From assembly GCF_011753055.1 (NCBI RefSeq), contig NZ_VWWJ01000003.1, positions 372,001 through 436,000 on the forward strand: a DNA stretch of 64,000 nucleotides, given 5' to 3'. Origin of the DNA: Burkholderia sp. Ax-1719. GTDB lineage: Bacteria > Pseudomonadota > Gammaproteobacteria > Burkholderiales > Burkholderiaceae. The notes below the pieces were generated by a model that made no database searches, was not told the DNA's origin, and saw only the letters and a list, made by a program, of their open reading frames with translations. A program made the position numbers and the translations under genes. How positions within the stretch are numbered: the first letter of the stretch is position 1; each line of letters opens with the position of its first letter. This document shows, piece after piece, positions 56,080-64,000 of this stretch.

Positions 56080-58061
56080 ATCAACGCATTGCTCCCATCG
56101 CCGGTGCGGGTCACGAACAGGCCCAGGAACAGACGCCGGGCGCGACTGTGCGCCTGACCGCTGCGCAAGCGCTGGTGCGTTATCTGGCGGCCCAGCGCGT
56201 CGCCTGCGAGGACGGCTCGGGCCGCACCGAGCCACTGTTCGGCGGCGTGTTCGCGATCTTCGGGCACGGCAACGTGGCGGGCCTGGGCGAAGCGCTCTAT
56301 CAGTATCGCCATGAACTGCCGACGCTGCGCGCGCACAACGAGCAGGCCATGGCGCACAGCGCAATCGCCTACGCGAAAGCGCACTTCCGCCACCGCATGA
56401 TGGCGGTCACCACCTCCATCGGGCCTGGCGCGACGAATCTCGTCACAGCCGCGGCGCTCGCGCACGTGAACCGTTTGCCGGTCCTGCTGCTGCCCGGCGA
56501 TATCTTCGTGTCGCGCGAGCCGGATCCCGTGCTCCAGCAGATCGAAGACCTTCAGGATGGCGGATTATCGGCCAATGACGCGCTCAAGCCAGTCTCGCGC
56601 TACTTCGACCGCATCGTCCATCCAGCACAGTTGCTCAATGCCCTGCCGCGCGCACTGCGCGTGCTCACCGATGCGGCGCTGTGCGGCCCCGTCACGCTGG
56701 CGCTGCCGCAGGACGTGCAGACGATGGCCTGGGACTATCCGGCGAGTTTCTTCACGCCGCGCCTCGTCACGTTCCACGCGCCCGCGCCGGTGCAAACCGA
56801 AATCGACGCCGCCGTTACGCAACTGCTGCGCGCAAAGCGTCCGCTGATCGTCGCGGGCGGCGGCGTGCTCTACTCGCGCGCCGCGCCGCAATTGCAGGCG
56901 TTCGCCGCCGCGCACGGCATTCCCGTGGTGGAGACGCAGGCAGGCAAAGGCTCGCTTGCATGGGACGATCCGCTCAACGCGGGCGCCATCGGCGTGACGG
57001 GCTCGCCCGCCGCTAACGCACTCGCCAGCGCGGCCGATTGCGTGCTCGCCGTGGGCACACGTCTGCAGGATTTCACCACCGGCTCGAACTCGTTATTTGC
57101 GAATGCGCGCATGGTCAGCATCAACGCCAACGGCTTCGACACGCTCAAGCTCAACAGCATCGCGGTCCAGGCCGATGCGAAGCTCGCGCTCGCGGCGCTC
57201 GACGAAGCGCTGGTCAACTGGCGCGCCGAAGCCGACTGGAGCGCGAACGCACTGCATCAGGCCAACGACTGGCGCACCAGCGTGGAGCGCCTGACGCACG
57301 CACCGCAGGAACGCAATTGCCTGCCGTACGACGCCGATGTGATCGGCGCCGTGCAACGCTCGTCGAGCCGTTCGTATACCGAAGATATCGTCGTGTGCGC
57401 GGCCGGCACCCTCCCCGCCGAGTTGCACAAGCTCTGGCGCGCGGGCCAGCCGGGCGCGTATCACGTCGAATATGGCTACTCGTGCATGGGCTACGAGATC
57501 GCGGGCGGCCTGGGGGCGAAGCTTGCGCGGCCCGAACGCGAAGTGATCGTGATGGTGGGCGACGGCAGCTATCTGATGATGAACAGCGAGATCGCCACTT
57601 CGGTGATGCTGGGCGCGAAGCTCATCATCGTGGTGCTCGACAATCGCGGTTACGGCTGCATCAACCGCTTGCAGCAGGCCTGTGGCAGCGCGCCGTTCAA
57701 CAATCTCTTCGACGATTGCGCGCAAGGACCGCTGGGCGCGCCGCGCATCGACTTCGCGTCGCACGCACGCTCGCTGGGCGCGCAGGCCGAGCACGTCGCC
57801 AATGTCGCGGAACTCGAAGCGGCGCTGCAACGCGCCCGCGCGGCTTCCCGCACCTACCTCATCAGCATCGACACGGATCCGGCGCGCACGACCGAGGACG
57901 GCGGCTGGTGGTGGGAAGTCGCGGTGCCCGAGGTTTCGCCGCGCGCTGCCGTGCGCGAGGCGCGCGAACGTTACGACGACAAGCTCGCCGAACGCGGCGG
58001 CCGCGCAACGAAAGACAGCCGGTCCGACGACGCCAGAGACGACACCCCATCCAACGCATGA
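56076..58061 (+). CDS. iolD: 3D-(3,5/4)-Trihydroxycyclohexane-1,2-dione hydrolase
   Basis: ThDP-dependent C-C hydrolase that opens the ring of the inosose dehydration product to 5-deoxyglucuronate. The 661-residue protein has the acetolactate-synthase-like three-domain layout: cofactor-activating E89 in HNEQAMAHS, a central domain (RPLIVAGGGVLYS), and the ThDP/Mg motif VMVGDGSYLMMNSE with a downstream N (LDNRGYGCIN). Starts in the ATGA overlap with iolC. The last about 30 residues are a polar tail. iolE begins 19 bases later. Confidence 0.95.
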   Translation: MNQRIAPIAGAGHEQAQEQTPGATVRLTAAQALVRYLAAQRVACEDGSGRTEPLFGGVFAIFGHGNVAGLGEALYQYRHELPTLRAHNEQAMAHSAIAYAKAHFRHRMMAVTTSIGPGATNLVTAAALAHVNRLPVLLLPGDIFVSREPDPVLQQIEDLQDGGLSANDALKPVSRYFDRIVHPAQLLNALPRALRVLTDAALCGPVTLALPQDVQTMAWDYPASFFTPRLVTFHAPAPVQTEIDAAVTQLLRAKRPLIVAGGGVLYSRAAPQLQAFAAAHGIPVVETQAGKGSLAWDDPLNAGAIGVTGSPAANALASAADCVLAVGTRLQDFTTGSNSLFANARMVSINANGFDTLKLNSIAVQADAKLALAALDEALVNWRAEADWSANALHQANDWRTSVERLTHAPQERNCLPYDADVIGAVQRSSSRSYTEDIVVCAAGTLPAELHKLWRAGQPGAYHVEYGYSCMGYEIAGGLGAKLARPEREVIVMVGDGSYLMMNSEIATSVMLGAKLIIVVLDNRGYGCINRLQQACGSAPFNNLFDDCAQGPLGAPRIDFASHARSLGAQAEHVANVAELEAALQRARAASRTYLISIDTDPARTTEDGGWWWEVAVPEVSPRAAVREARERYDDKLAERGGRATKDSRSDDARDDTPSNA

Positions 58062-58080
58062 CGAGATTCGAGGCACGCAC

Positions 58081-58995
58081 ATGAGCGCATTTGAAGTACG
58101 CATCGGCATCAATCCGCTGTCGTGGATGAACGACGATTTGCCCTCGCTGGGCGGCGAGACGCCGCTTTCCACCGCGCTCACCGAAGGGCGCGAGATCGGC
58201 TACGAAGGCTTCGAACTCGGCAACAAGTTTCCGCGCGAACCGCAGGCGCTCAAGGCGCTGCTCGCGCAGTACGATCTTTCGCTGGTGTCGGGTTGGTACT
58301 CGGGCATGCTCGCCAGACGCAGCGTCGAGGAAGAGATCGCCGCCGTCGACAAGCATCTCGATCTGCTCGCCCAGAACGGCGCGACCGTGATGGTGTATGG
58401 CGAAGTCGCCGATTCGATTCAGGGCGCGCCGCGTCCGCTCTATCAGCGTCCGCGCTTTTTCAGCGAACAGCAGTGGGACGAATACGCCGCGCGCGTCGAC
58501 AGATTCGCGCAGCACACGCTCTCGCGTGGCGTCCGGCTCGCCTATCATCATCACATGGGCGCGTACGTGGAAACGCCCGCCGACGTCGACAAGCTGATGG
58601 CGCGCACCAGCGACGCCGTGGGCCTGCTGTTCGACGCGGGCCATATCACCTTCGCGGGCGGCGACCCGGTGAAGGAACTCGACAAGCACATCGCGCGCGT
58701 GTGCCATGTGCACTGCAAGGACGTGCGCCCCGCGGTCGTGAAACTCGCGCGTAATCGCAACTGGAGCTTTCTGGACGCGGTGCTGGCAGGCGCGTTTTCG
58801 GTGCCGGGCGACGGCGCGGTGGATTTTCCGTCCATCATCGCGCGGCTCAAGCAGCATGGTTATCGTGGCTGGCTGGTCGTGGAAGCCGAGCAGGATCCCG
58901 TGATTGCGCCGTCGTATGAATATGCGCAGAAAGGTTATCGCACGTTGCGCGCGCTCGTCGATGCAACGGATACCGAAACAAAGGAGGCAGCATGA
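58081..58995 (+). CDS. iolE: Inosose dehydratase
   Basis: Dehydrates scyllo-inosose to the cyclohexane-trione substrate of IolD. A 304-residue xylose-isomerase-like TIM barrel with metal-ligand segments: EGFELGNKFP, LAYHHHMGAYVET, LLFDAGHITFAGGDP and VCHVHCKDVRP, ending with LVVEAEQDP. The start MSAFEVRIGINPLSWMNDDLP is standard. It overlaps iolB by four bases. Confidence 0.95.
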   Translation: MSAFEVRIGINPLSWMNDDLPSLGGETPLSTALTEGREIGYEGFELGNKFPREPQALKALLAQYDLSLVSGWYSGMLARRSVEEEIAAVDKHLDLLAQNGATVMVYGEVADSIQGAPRPLYQRPRFFSEQQWDEYAARVDRFAQHTLSRGVRLAYHHHMGAYVETPADVDKLMARTSDAVGLLFDAGHITFAGGDPVKELDKHIARVCHVHCKDVRPAVVKLARNRNWSFLDAVLAGAFSVPGDGAVDFPSIIARLKQHGYRGWLVVEAEQDPVIAPSYEYAQKGYRTLRALVDATDTETKEAA

Positions 58996-59795
58996 GCCTG
59001 CTGGTCAAAGCCTCGCGCGAAGGCCAGACAATCGCGCGCGTCACGCCCGCCACAGCGGGCTGGCGTTATGTGGGCTTCGCGGCGTATCGGCTGGGCACAG
59101 AAGAAGTCGTCCACATCTATGAGACGAATCGCGAAAGCTGCATCGTCGTGCTATCAGGTGCAGTGGATGTCGAAGTGGATGGTCAGCGTTATTCGAATCT
59201 CGGTTCGCGCGATAGCGTGTTCGAAGATGCCGCGCCCACGGCCCTGTATGTGCCGCCCGGCGTGAAAGCAACCGTGCGCGCGTTACGCGACGCCGAAGTG
59301 GGCGTAGCGAGCGCGCCCGCGCAAGGCACGCTGCCGGTGCGGCTGATCGAGCCGTCGCAGATGAAGCGCTCCACGCGCGGCAAGGGCGCGAATACGCGCT
59401 ACGTCTGCGATATTCTTCCGCAAACCGAAGCGGCCGAATCGCTGCTGGTGGTGGAAGTGCGCACGCCTTCGGGCCATTCGTCGAGCTATCCGCCGCACAA
59501 GCACGATGCCGATCGGCTGCCGCAGGAAAGCGCGCTGGAAGAGACGTACTACCATCGGCTCAATCCGCAACAGGGTTTCGCGTTCCAGCGCGTGTACACC
59601 GACGCGCGCGATCTCGACGAAACCATGGCGGTGGAGGATCACGATGTGGTGATGGTGCCGCGCGGTTATCACCCGGTCGTCGTGCCGTATGGCTACGATT
59701 CGTACTATCTCAACGTGATGGCCGGCCCCACGCGCGAATGGCATTTCCATAACGATCCCGCGCATGAGTGGATTATCGAGCGGGATGCGAAGTAG
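58992..59795 (+). CDS. iolB: 5-Deoxy-glucuronate isomerase
   Basis: Isomerises 5-deoxyglucuronate to 5-dehydro-2-deoxygluconate, the IolC substrate. A 267-residue bicupin: the N-terminal cupin includes SCIVVLSGAVDVEVDGQRYS and the C-terminal cupin holds the metal-site residues in SSYPPHKHDAD, EETYYHRLNPQQGFA and MVPRGYHPVVVPYGYDSYY. Last gene of the importer-catabolic operon, coupled to iolE by an ATGA overlap and followed by a strong terminator. Confidence 0.95.
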   Translation: MSLLVKASREGQTIARVTPATAGWRYVGFAAYRLGTEEVVHIYETNRESCIVVLSGAVDVEVDGQRYSNLGSRDSVFEDAAPTALYVPPGVKATVRALRDAEVGVASAPAQGTLPVRLIEPSQMKRSTRGKGANTRYVCDILPQTEAAESLLVVEVRTPSGHSSSYPPHKHDADRLPQESALEETYYHRLNPQQGFAFQRVYTDARDLDETMAVEDHDVVMVPRGYHPVVVPYGYDSYYLNVMAGPTREWHFHNDPAHEWIIERDAK

Positions 59796-59821
59796 GATTT
59801 TCAATCACGAGTTGAAGTACG

Positions 59822-59850
59822 AAACGCCGCTTGGATAGCGGCGTTTTTTT
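59822..59850 (+). terminator. Terminator of the iol operon
   Basis: AAACGCCGCT and AGCGGCGTTT form a perfect 10-bp stem with a 5-base loop, followed by seven T in total. It lies 26 bases after the iolB stop. Confidence 0.9.
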
Positions 59851-59864
59851 ATGCGTCAGAAAGA

Positions 59865-60000
59865 CCAACGGCCACCTCTCGGTGGCCGTCGTTGGCGGGG
59901 TTCTCTATCTGCTCTTCAGCAGAACTCCTACTCCAGGTGGGACCCGGTCTCCCGGGCGGCGCTACGTTTTTCGCACCCGCTCGTACGTAGTTTTCGCCAG
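59865..60000 (-). other. Hairpin-rich intergenic stretch (possible structured RNA or 3' UTR)
   Basis: Four stems in about 135 bases: ACGGCCACC/GGTGGCCGT (59869-59889), TCTGCT/AGCAGA (about 59907-59922), CCCGG/CCGGG (59943-59956) and CTACG/CGTAG (about 59962-59990). On the minus strand the first and third carry GAGA loops, which are GNRA tetraloops, favouring that strand as the RNA. The first stem, followed by T-rich sequence on the minus strand, could end the chemoreceptor transcript. I match it to no RNA family from memory. Confidence 0.4.
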
Positions 60001-60032
60001 CATTCTAAACGGAAGCGCGATGCGTTTGTCTG

Positions 60033-61724
60033 TCACCCCAACTGAAACTTCCCCACCAGCCGCTTCAAGACCTTCGCCTGATCGTCGAGCGACTGCGCCG
60101 CCGCCGTTGCCTGCTCCACCAGCGCGGCGTTCTGCTGCGTGCCGGAATCCATCTGCGAGACCGCACGGCTGATTTCCTCGATGCCCGCGCGTTGCTCGCT
60201 CGACGCCGCCGAAATCTCGCCGATGATGTCATTCACGCGCCGCACGGCCTTCACCACTTCTTCCATCGTGTGGCCCGCGTCCGTCGCCAGCGTCGAGCCA
60301 TTCTCCACGCGCTCGACCGACGCCGTGATCAGCGCCTTGATTTCCTTGGCTGCCGCCGCACTGCGCTGCGCGAGATTGCGCACCTCGGCGGCGACCACCG
60401 AGAATCCGCGCCCTTCCTCGCCCGCGCGGGCCGCTTCGACGGCCGCATTGAGCGCAAGAATATTGGTCTGGAACGCGATGCCCTCGATCACGCCGATGAT
60501 GTCGGCGATACTCTTCGCGCTTTCGTTGATCTGGTTCATCGTCGAGACCACGCGGCCCACCACGGCGCCGCCCTTCTCCGCGATCTGCGAGGCGTTGCCC
60601 GCCAGCGTGCTCGCCTGCTGCGCGTTCTCGGCGTTCAGGCGCACCGTCGAGGTCAATTGCTCCATGCTGCTCGCCGTGCGTTCGAGCGCGACGGCCTGCT
60701 CTTCGGTGCGGTGCGAGAGATCGAGATTGCCGGTCGAGATTTCGCTCGATGCGCTGGCGATGGCTTCGGCGCTCGCGGCGATTTCCGCAACCGTGGTCGA
60801 GAGTCCCGTCTGCATGTCGCGCAGCGCGCCGAGCATGCTGGAGGCGTCGCGCGCATGCACATGCACCGGCTGCGCGAGGTCGCCCGAGGCGATGCGCGCG
60901 GCGATGGCCTTAGCATGCGCAGGCTCGCCGCCCAGTTGATGCGCGAGACGCCGCACCACCCATTCGCTCACCACGAAGGCCAGCACGAGCAGCGCCACGG
61001 TCGCCACGGCGATCATCACGAACGACGACTTGAAAATGAACGCCGACGCCGCGATGGTGGCCTTGGCCGCCGCGCCGCGCTGCGCGACGATCTGGTCGAC
61101 GAGGGTTTCGAGCTTGCCGGTTTCCACCAGCAGCGACACGTCCTGCGTGCCGACTTGCCAGCTCATCTGCGAAAGATCGAGCGGCTGCGCCTTCACCAGC
61201 GTGACGAAGTCGCGCAGATGGCCGCTCCAGGTTTGCGCGGCGGTGGCGAACTGCTTTTGTTGCGCGATGGCATCCGCGCCCGATTGCTCCGCGTACTGGC
61301 CCAGCGATTGAATCTCCGTGCCGAGTGCGCCCAGATCCTTTTCGATGCCTTCGCCGAGTTCATCGCGCTCCTTGGCCGTGGTGGCCGTGAGGAGCATCTT
61401 CTGCGCGCGGCTCGCCCGCAAGACGTGACCGCGCGCTTCTTCGGCGGCGCGACTGGCGACGTGGCCCTGTTCGTAGATCGACTGCGTGGAGTCGTTGAGC
61501 CGGCTGATCTGCGTCAGCGAAAACGCGCCAATCGCCAGCGTGCCGATCAGCACCACCCCGAAGGCGGTGCGCAGCATCGACTTGACCGACAGCTTGCCGC
61601 CATTCGAAGACGGTCGACTTTTCTGTTTCTTTCCCCGTGGCGCGCCGCCGGGCGCCGCACCTGCCCCACTGTCCACTTCCGGCACGAAACCCGCGTGCAG
61701 GCCCGCCTCTTTGATTGCTCTCAT
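60033..61724 (-). CDS. Methyl-accepting chemotaxis protein
   Basis: 563 residues: a 50-residue basic cytoplasmic lead, TM1 (about 53-71), a four-helix-bundle-like periplasmic sensor (about 72-233, rich in coiled coil), TM2 (234-254), HAMP (about 255-310) and the cytoplasmic signalling hairpin with the highly conserved tip [20 protein letters not shown]. It relays ligand binding to CheW/CheA. The ligand is unknown; adjacency to the inositol cluster is suggestive only. The C-terminus ends KFQLG, with no CheR-binding pentapeptide. Confidence 0.95.
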   Translation of the reverse strand: MRAIKEAGLHAGFVPEVDSGAGAAPGGAPRGKKQKSRPSSNGGKLSVKSMLRTAFGVVLIGTLAIGAFSLTQISRLNDSTQSIYEQGHVASRAAEEARGHVLRASRAQKMLLTATTAKERDELGEGIEKDLGALGTEIQSLGQYAEQSGADAIAQQKQFATAAQTWSGHLRDFVTLVKAQPLDLSQMSWQVGTQDVSLLVETGKLETLVDQIVAQRGAAAKATIAASAFIFKSSFVMIAVATVALLVLAFVVSEWVVRRLAHQLGGEPAHAKAIAARIASGDLAQPVHVHARDASSMLGALRDMQTGLSTTVAEIAASAEAIASASSEISTGNLDLSHRTEEQAVALERTASSMEQLTSTVRLNAENAQQASTLAGNASQIAEKGGAVVGRVVSTMNQINESAKSIADIIGVIEGIAFQTNILALNAAVEAARAGEEGRGFSVVAAEVRNLAQRSAAAAKEIKALITASVERVENGSTLATDAGHTMEEVVKAVRRVNDIIGEISAASSEQRAGIEEISRAVSQMDSGTQQNAALVEQATAAAQSLDDQAKVLKRLVGKFQLG

Positions 61725-62235
61725 CGTCCTTCGGTCTCCATGCTGAGCTGGCCGGAGTTGGCGCTTGTGGCGCGTGGTCCGGCTTCCTGCAAAGCGCTGT
61801 TTGTTGTCGGCGTTCAGCCGCCCCGATCCGATGACGATCGATGCGCATTGCTTGACGCCTCAACTCCGGTCAACGGCACGGCGCTGCGCAATCTTTAGTC
61901 GCGCGCGGACGCTGTGCGTGTTCCGGCCCCGTAGCTTCAGCGCATGGTTGGCCTTTGCCTCGCAACTCCATGCATAGCCATGGCCGGGTTATAACCGGCC
62001 AAAATCCTCGATCAATAAAGTCAGACGGTTTCGCAACATCGCCCGACAAGAAGCTGCGGCAAGGCGTCGCGCGATTTCATGTCCGATTCGCGACAAAGGT
62101 TGTCCGGACGATTCGAGCAGGACACATTACACTGCGCTTCATAACTCCTATACATGACAACGTCACGCCATCGCCGTCCCCGCTGGTTCGCTAGCGTCGC
62201 GGCGCCCGCGTGAGGCTCTTCTGCTTATCGACACC
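61725..62235. other. Intergenic region between the chemoreceptor and fsr genes
   Basis: 511 bases between divergent genes. No reading frame with a credible ribosome site was found. A symmetric element, TGGCCGG-N7-CCGGCCA, lies at 61981-62001 and could be an operator or a weak terminator. Overall GC is lower than in the genes. Promoters for both neighbours must be here, but I cannot place them; a sigma-28 site for the chemoreceptor was sought without a convincing match. Confidence 0.5.
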
Positions 62236-63504
62236 ATGGAAACCAGCCTCGACAAGCGCGCCGTGTCCGGCGCCGCTCCCGCGTCCGCTCAAGGGACGCA
62301 AAGCGCCATGCCCGCCGCCTCCGGCGCGCAGCGCACCGTCTACTCCGTGCTCGGCGCGATCAGCTTTTCGCACCTGCTCAACGACATGATCCAGTCGCTG
62401 ATCCTGGCCATCTATCCGATGCTCAAGGACAACTTCGCGCTGTCGTTCACGCAGATCGGCCTGATCACGCTCACCTACCAGATCACGGCGTCGATGCTGC
62501 AGCCGCTGGTCGGCGTCTACACCGACAAGAAGCCGATGCCTTACTCGCTGCCCGTCGGCATGGGCTTCACGCTGTGCGGTCTGCTGCTGATGTCGGTGGC
62601 GCCAAGTTTCGGCGTGCTGCTGGTGGCGGCGGCGCTGGTGGGCTGCGGCTCGTCGGTGTTCCATCCGGAATCGTCGCGGGTGGCGCGCATGGCGTCGGGC
62701 GGCAAGCACGGCCTTGCGCAATCGCTCTTCCAGGTGGGCGGCAACGCCGGTTCTTCGCTCGGGCCGCTGCTCGCCGCAGCGATCATCATTCCGCACGGTC
62801 AGCGCAGCATCGCGTGGTTCTCGGTGGCGGCGCTGGTGGCGATCGTCGTGCTCACGCAGATCGGCCGCTGGTACAAGGCGCATCCGAATCTCAAGAAGAA
62901 GCGCGCGGAAGCGCCCGCTGTCGCACTCTCGCGCGGCCGCGTGGCGATGGCCATCAGCATCCTCGTGCTGCTGGTGTTCTCGAAGTACTTCTACCTCGCG
63001 AGCATCAACAGCTACTTCACGTTCTATCTGATCGACCGCTTCCATCTGCCGGTGCAGGCCGCGCAGGTGCATCTGTTCGTGTTCCTCGCCGCCGTGGCTG
63101 CGGGCACGATCATCGGCGGCCCGGTGGGCGACCGTATCGGCCGCAAGTACGTGATCTGGGGTTCGATCCTGGGCGTGGCGCCCTTCACGATGCTGCTGCC
63201 CTACGCCAACCTGTTCTGGACCAGCGTGCTGACGATCATCATCGGGGTGGTGCTGGCCTCGGCGTTCTCGGCGATTCTGGTCTACGCGCAGGAACTGATT
63301 CCGGGCAAGGTGGGCATGGTCGCGGGGCTGTTCTTCGGCTTTGCGTTCGGTCTGGGCGGCATCGGCGCGGCCGTGCTCGGCCAGCTCGCGGATGCGACCA
63401 GCATCACGTTCGTCTACAAGGTCTGCTCGTTCCTGCCGCTGATCGGCATCCTCACGGTGTTCCTGCCCGACGTCGAGGGCAAGCGGGCTAAAAAGACTGC
63501 CTGA
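62236..63504 (+). CDS. fsr: Fosmidomycin-resistance-type MFS exporter
   Basis: 422 residues with 12 predicted helices. The stretches ISFSHLLNDMIQSLILAIYP, GCGSSVFHPESSRVARMASG and FQVGGNAGSSLGPLLAAAII match E. coli Fsr closely as I recall it. Fsr overexpression gives resistance to fosmidomycin; the natural substrate is unknown. The N-terminal about 30 residues are polar. It stands alone, followed by a terminator. Confidence 0.93.
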   Translation: METSLDKRAVSGAAPASAQGTQSAMPAASGAQRTVYSVLGAISFSHLLNDMIQSLILAIYPMLKDNFALSFTQIGLITLTYQITASMLQPLVGVYTDKKPMPYSLPVGMGFTLCGLLLMSVAPSFGVLLVAAALVGCGSSVFHPESSRVARMASGGKHGLAQSLFQVGGNAGSSLGPLLAAAIIIPHGQRSIAWFSVAALVAIVVLTQIGRWYKAHPNLKKKRAEAPAVALSRGRVAMAISILVLLVFSKYFYLASINSYFTFYLIDRFHLPVQAAQVHLFVFLAAVAAGTIIGGPVGDRIGRKYVIWGSILGVAPFTMLLPYANLFWTSVLTIIIGVVLASAFSAILVYAQELIPGKVGMVAGLFFGFAFGLGGIGAAVLGQLADATSITFVYKVCSFLPLIGILTVFLPDVEGKRAKKTA

Positions 63505-63536
63505 CGCGCCTTTCGCGCACGTCCCGCTTACGCGAC

Positions 63537-63572
63537 AACGGCCGGCTGCCTTTCAGGCGCCGGCCGTTTTTT
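63537..63572 (+). terminator. Terminator of fsr
   Basis: AACGGCCGGC pairs with GCCGGCCGTT, with an additional inner GCC/GGC pair set and a TTTCA loop, followed by a run of six T ending at 63572. Confidence 0.85.
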
Positions 63573-63658
63573 CATGGCACGCCGGTTGCGGCTTGGACGC
63601 GTCGCGGCTTCGTACTAGTCTTGAACCACGCCGTCGAAGCCACCATTCGAGGTTCGCC

Positions 63659-64000
63659 ATGCAATTGTCCACGGTCGACATCGTCAAGCCCGAGAACACC
63701 AACTTCATTCTCGGCCAGTCGCACTTCATCAAAACCGTCGAGGATCTGCACGAGGCGCTGTTCGGCGCGGTGCCGGGCCTCGCCTTCGGCCTGGCGTTCT
63801 GCGAAGCCTCGGGCAAGCGCCTCGTGCGGCGCTCGGGCACGCAGGACGCGCTGGTCGCGATGGCCACCGACAACGCGCTGCGCATCGCCGCGGGCCACAG
63901 CTTCATCGTGTTTCTCGGCGACGGCTTTTTCCCGGTCAACGTGCTCAACGCGGTCAAGGCCGTGCCCGAGGTTTGCCGCATTTTCTGCGCGACGGCCAAT
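63659..64000 (+). CDS. Adenosine-specific kinase family protein (3' end outside window)
   Basis: 114 codons of a small protein starting MQLSTVDIVKPENTNFILGQ, with SGKRLVRRSGTQDALVAMAT and GHSFIVFLGDGFFPVNVLNA, segments of the PF04008 family (adenosine-specific kinase, so named from an archaeal structure; about 160 residues). The remaining C-terminus lies beyond the right edge. No good Shine-Dalgarno is obvious; the start is chosen by family alignment. The cellular role in bacteria is not established. Confidence 0.8.
   Translation, partial: MQLSTVDIVKPENTNFILGQSHFIKTVEDLHEALFGAVPGLAFGLAFCEASGKRLVRRSGTQDALVAMATDNALRIAAGHSFIVFLGDGFFPVNVLNAVKAVPEVCRIFCATAN

Noticed and set aside
59865..60000. 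Known riboswitch or 4.5S RNA in the hairpin-rich stretch
   Set aside because: I could not match the conserved sequence blocks of TPP, FMN, glycine, cobalamin, c-di-GMP, guanidine, SAM/SAH riboswitches or SRP RNA.
59851..60045. 64-codon plus-strand frame after the iol terminator
   Set aside because: It starts inside the terminator T run, runs through the hairpin-rich stretch and has no Shine-Dalgarno.

Overview
The window is a GC-rich stretch of chromosome from a betaproteobacterium of the family Burkholderiaceae, most likely Burkholderia in the broad sense (Paraburkholderia-like). This rests on my recollection of PheS, IF3, RelA and other housekeeping proteins in that group, on the codon use, and on the gene neighbourhoods. 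I see no insertion sequence, prophage, integrase, CRISPR array or rRNA. Almost all of it reads as stable core genome with two accessory-type blocks: an efflux operon and an inositol catabolism cluster.

Layout. 1-7314 (minus strand): a translation operon, thrS-infC-rpmI-rplT-pheS-pheT, preceded by a tRNA-Val(GAC) gene with a clear promoter. pheT runs off the left edge. infC uses an AUC start codon, and strong hairpins sit before thrS and before pheS. 7361-12751 (minus): relA, a RidA-family gene, an alpha/beta hydrolase and the two subunits of a succinyl-CoA:3-ketoacid CoA-transferase. 12991-16813: a PAS-LuxR regulator, an acyl-CoA thioesterase, a short-chain dehydrogenase and, divergent from it, ETF-ubiquinone oxidoreductase, with a palindrome between these last two. 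16829-22450 (minus): a TPR/glycosyltransferase-like protein, aroC, an LplT-PlsC fusion and a CBS-domain protein. 22836-30570: metY with a coupled hydrolase, an Mpo1-like protein, a BrkB/YihY membrane protein, a WrbA-type quinone reductase, a DUF2069 protein, an FAD-linked 2-hydroxyacid dehydrogenase and a phosphoesterase.

30892-37005 is a LysR regulator divergent from a four-gene aromatic-acid (AaeB/fusaric acid type) efflux operon: outer-membrane lipoprotein, FUSC pump, DUF1656 protein and HlyD-type adaptor. Next comes an orphan hydrogenase-maturation-protease-like gene with altered metal ligands, placed behind an FNR/Anr-type box, and then an acyl-CoA synthetase (prpE). 39844-47413 holds mtnN, uvrD, valS, galU and a TusA-like gene.

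47577-59850 is a myo-inositol catabolic cluster. Two inositol-dehydrogenase-type oxidoreductases and an RpiR-family repressor (IolR) face an operon encoding a CUT2-type ABC importer (binding protein, permease, single-domain ATPase) followed by iolC (fused to a DUF2090 aldolase-like domain), iolD, iolE and iolB. A sequence that fits the published IolR operator pattern lies in the divergent intergenic region. The pathway takes inositol in, oxidises it (IolG), dehydrates it (IolE), opens the ring (IolD), isomerises (IolB), phosphorylates and probably cleaves (IolC-DUF2090). iolA is not in the window.

60033-64000: a methyl-accepting chemotaxis protein, a fosmidomycin-resistance-type MFS exporter (fsr) and the start of an adenosine-specific kinase family gene cut by the right edge. 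I did not find a convincing new multi-gene system. The items most worth following are the degenerate hydrogenase-protease homologue with its FNR-type box, the leader region of thrS, a hairpin-rich stretch beside iolB, and several operator-like palindromes.
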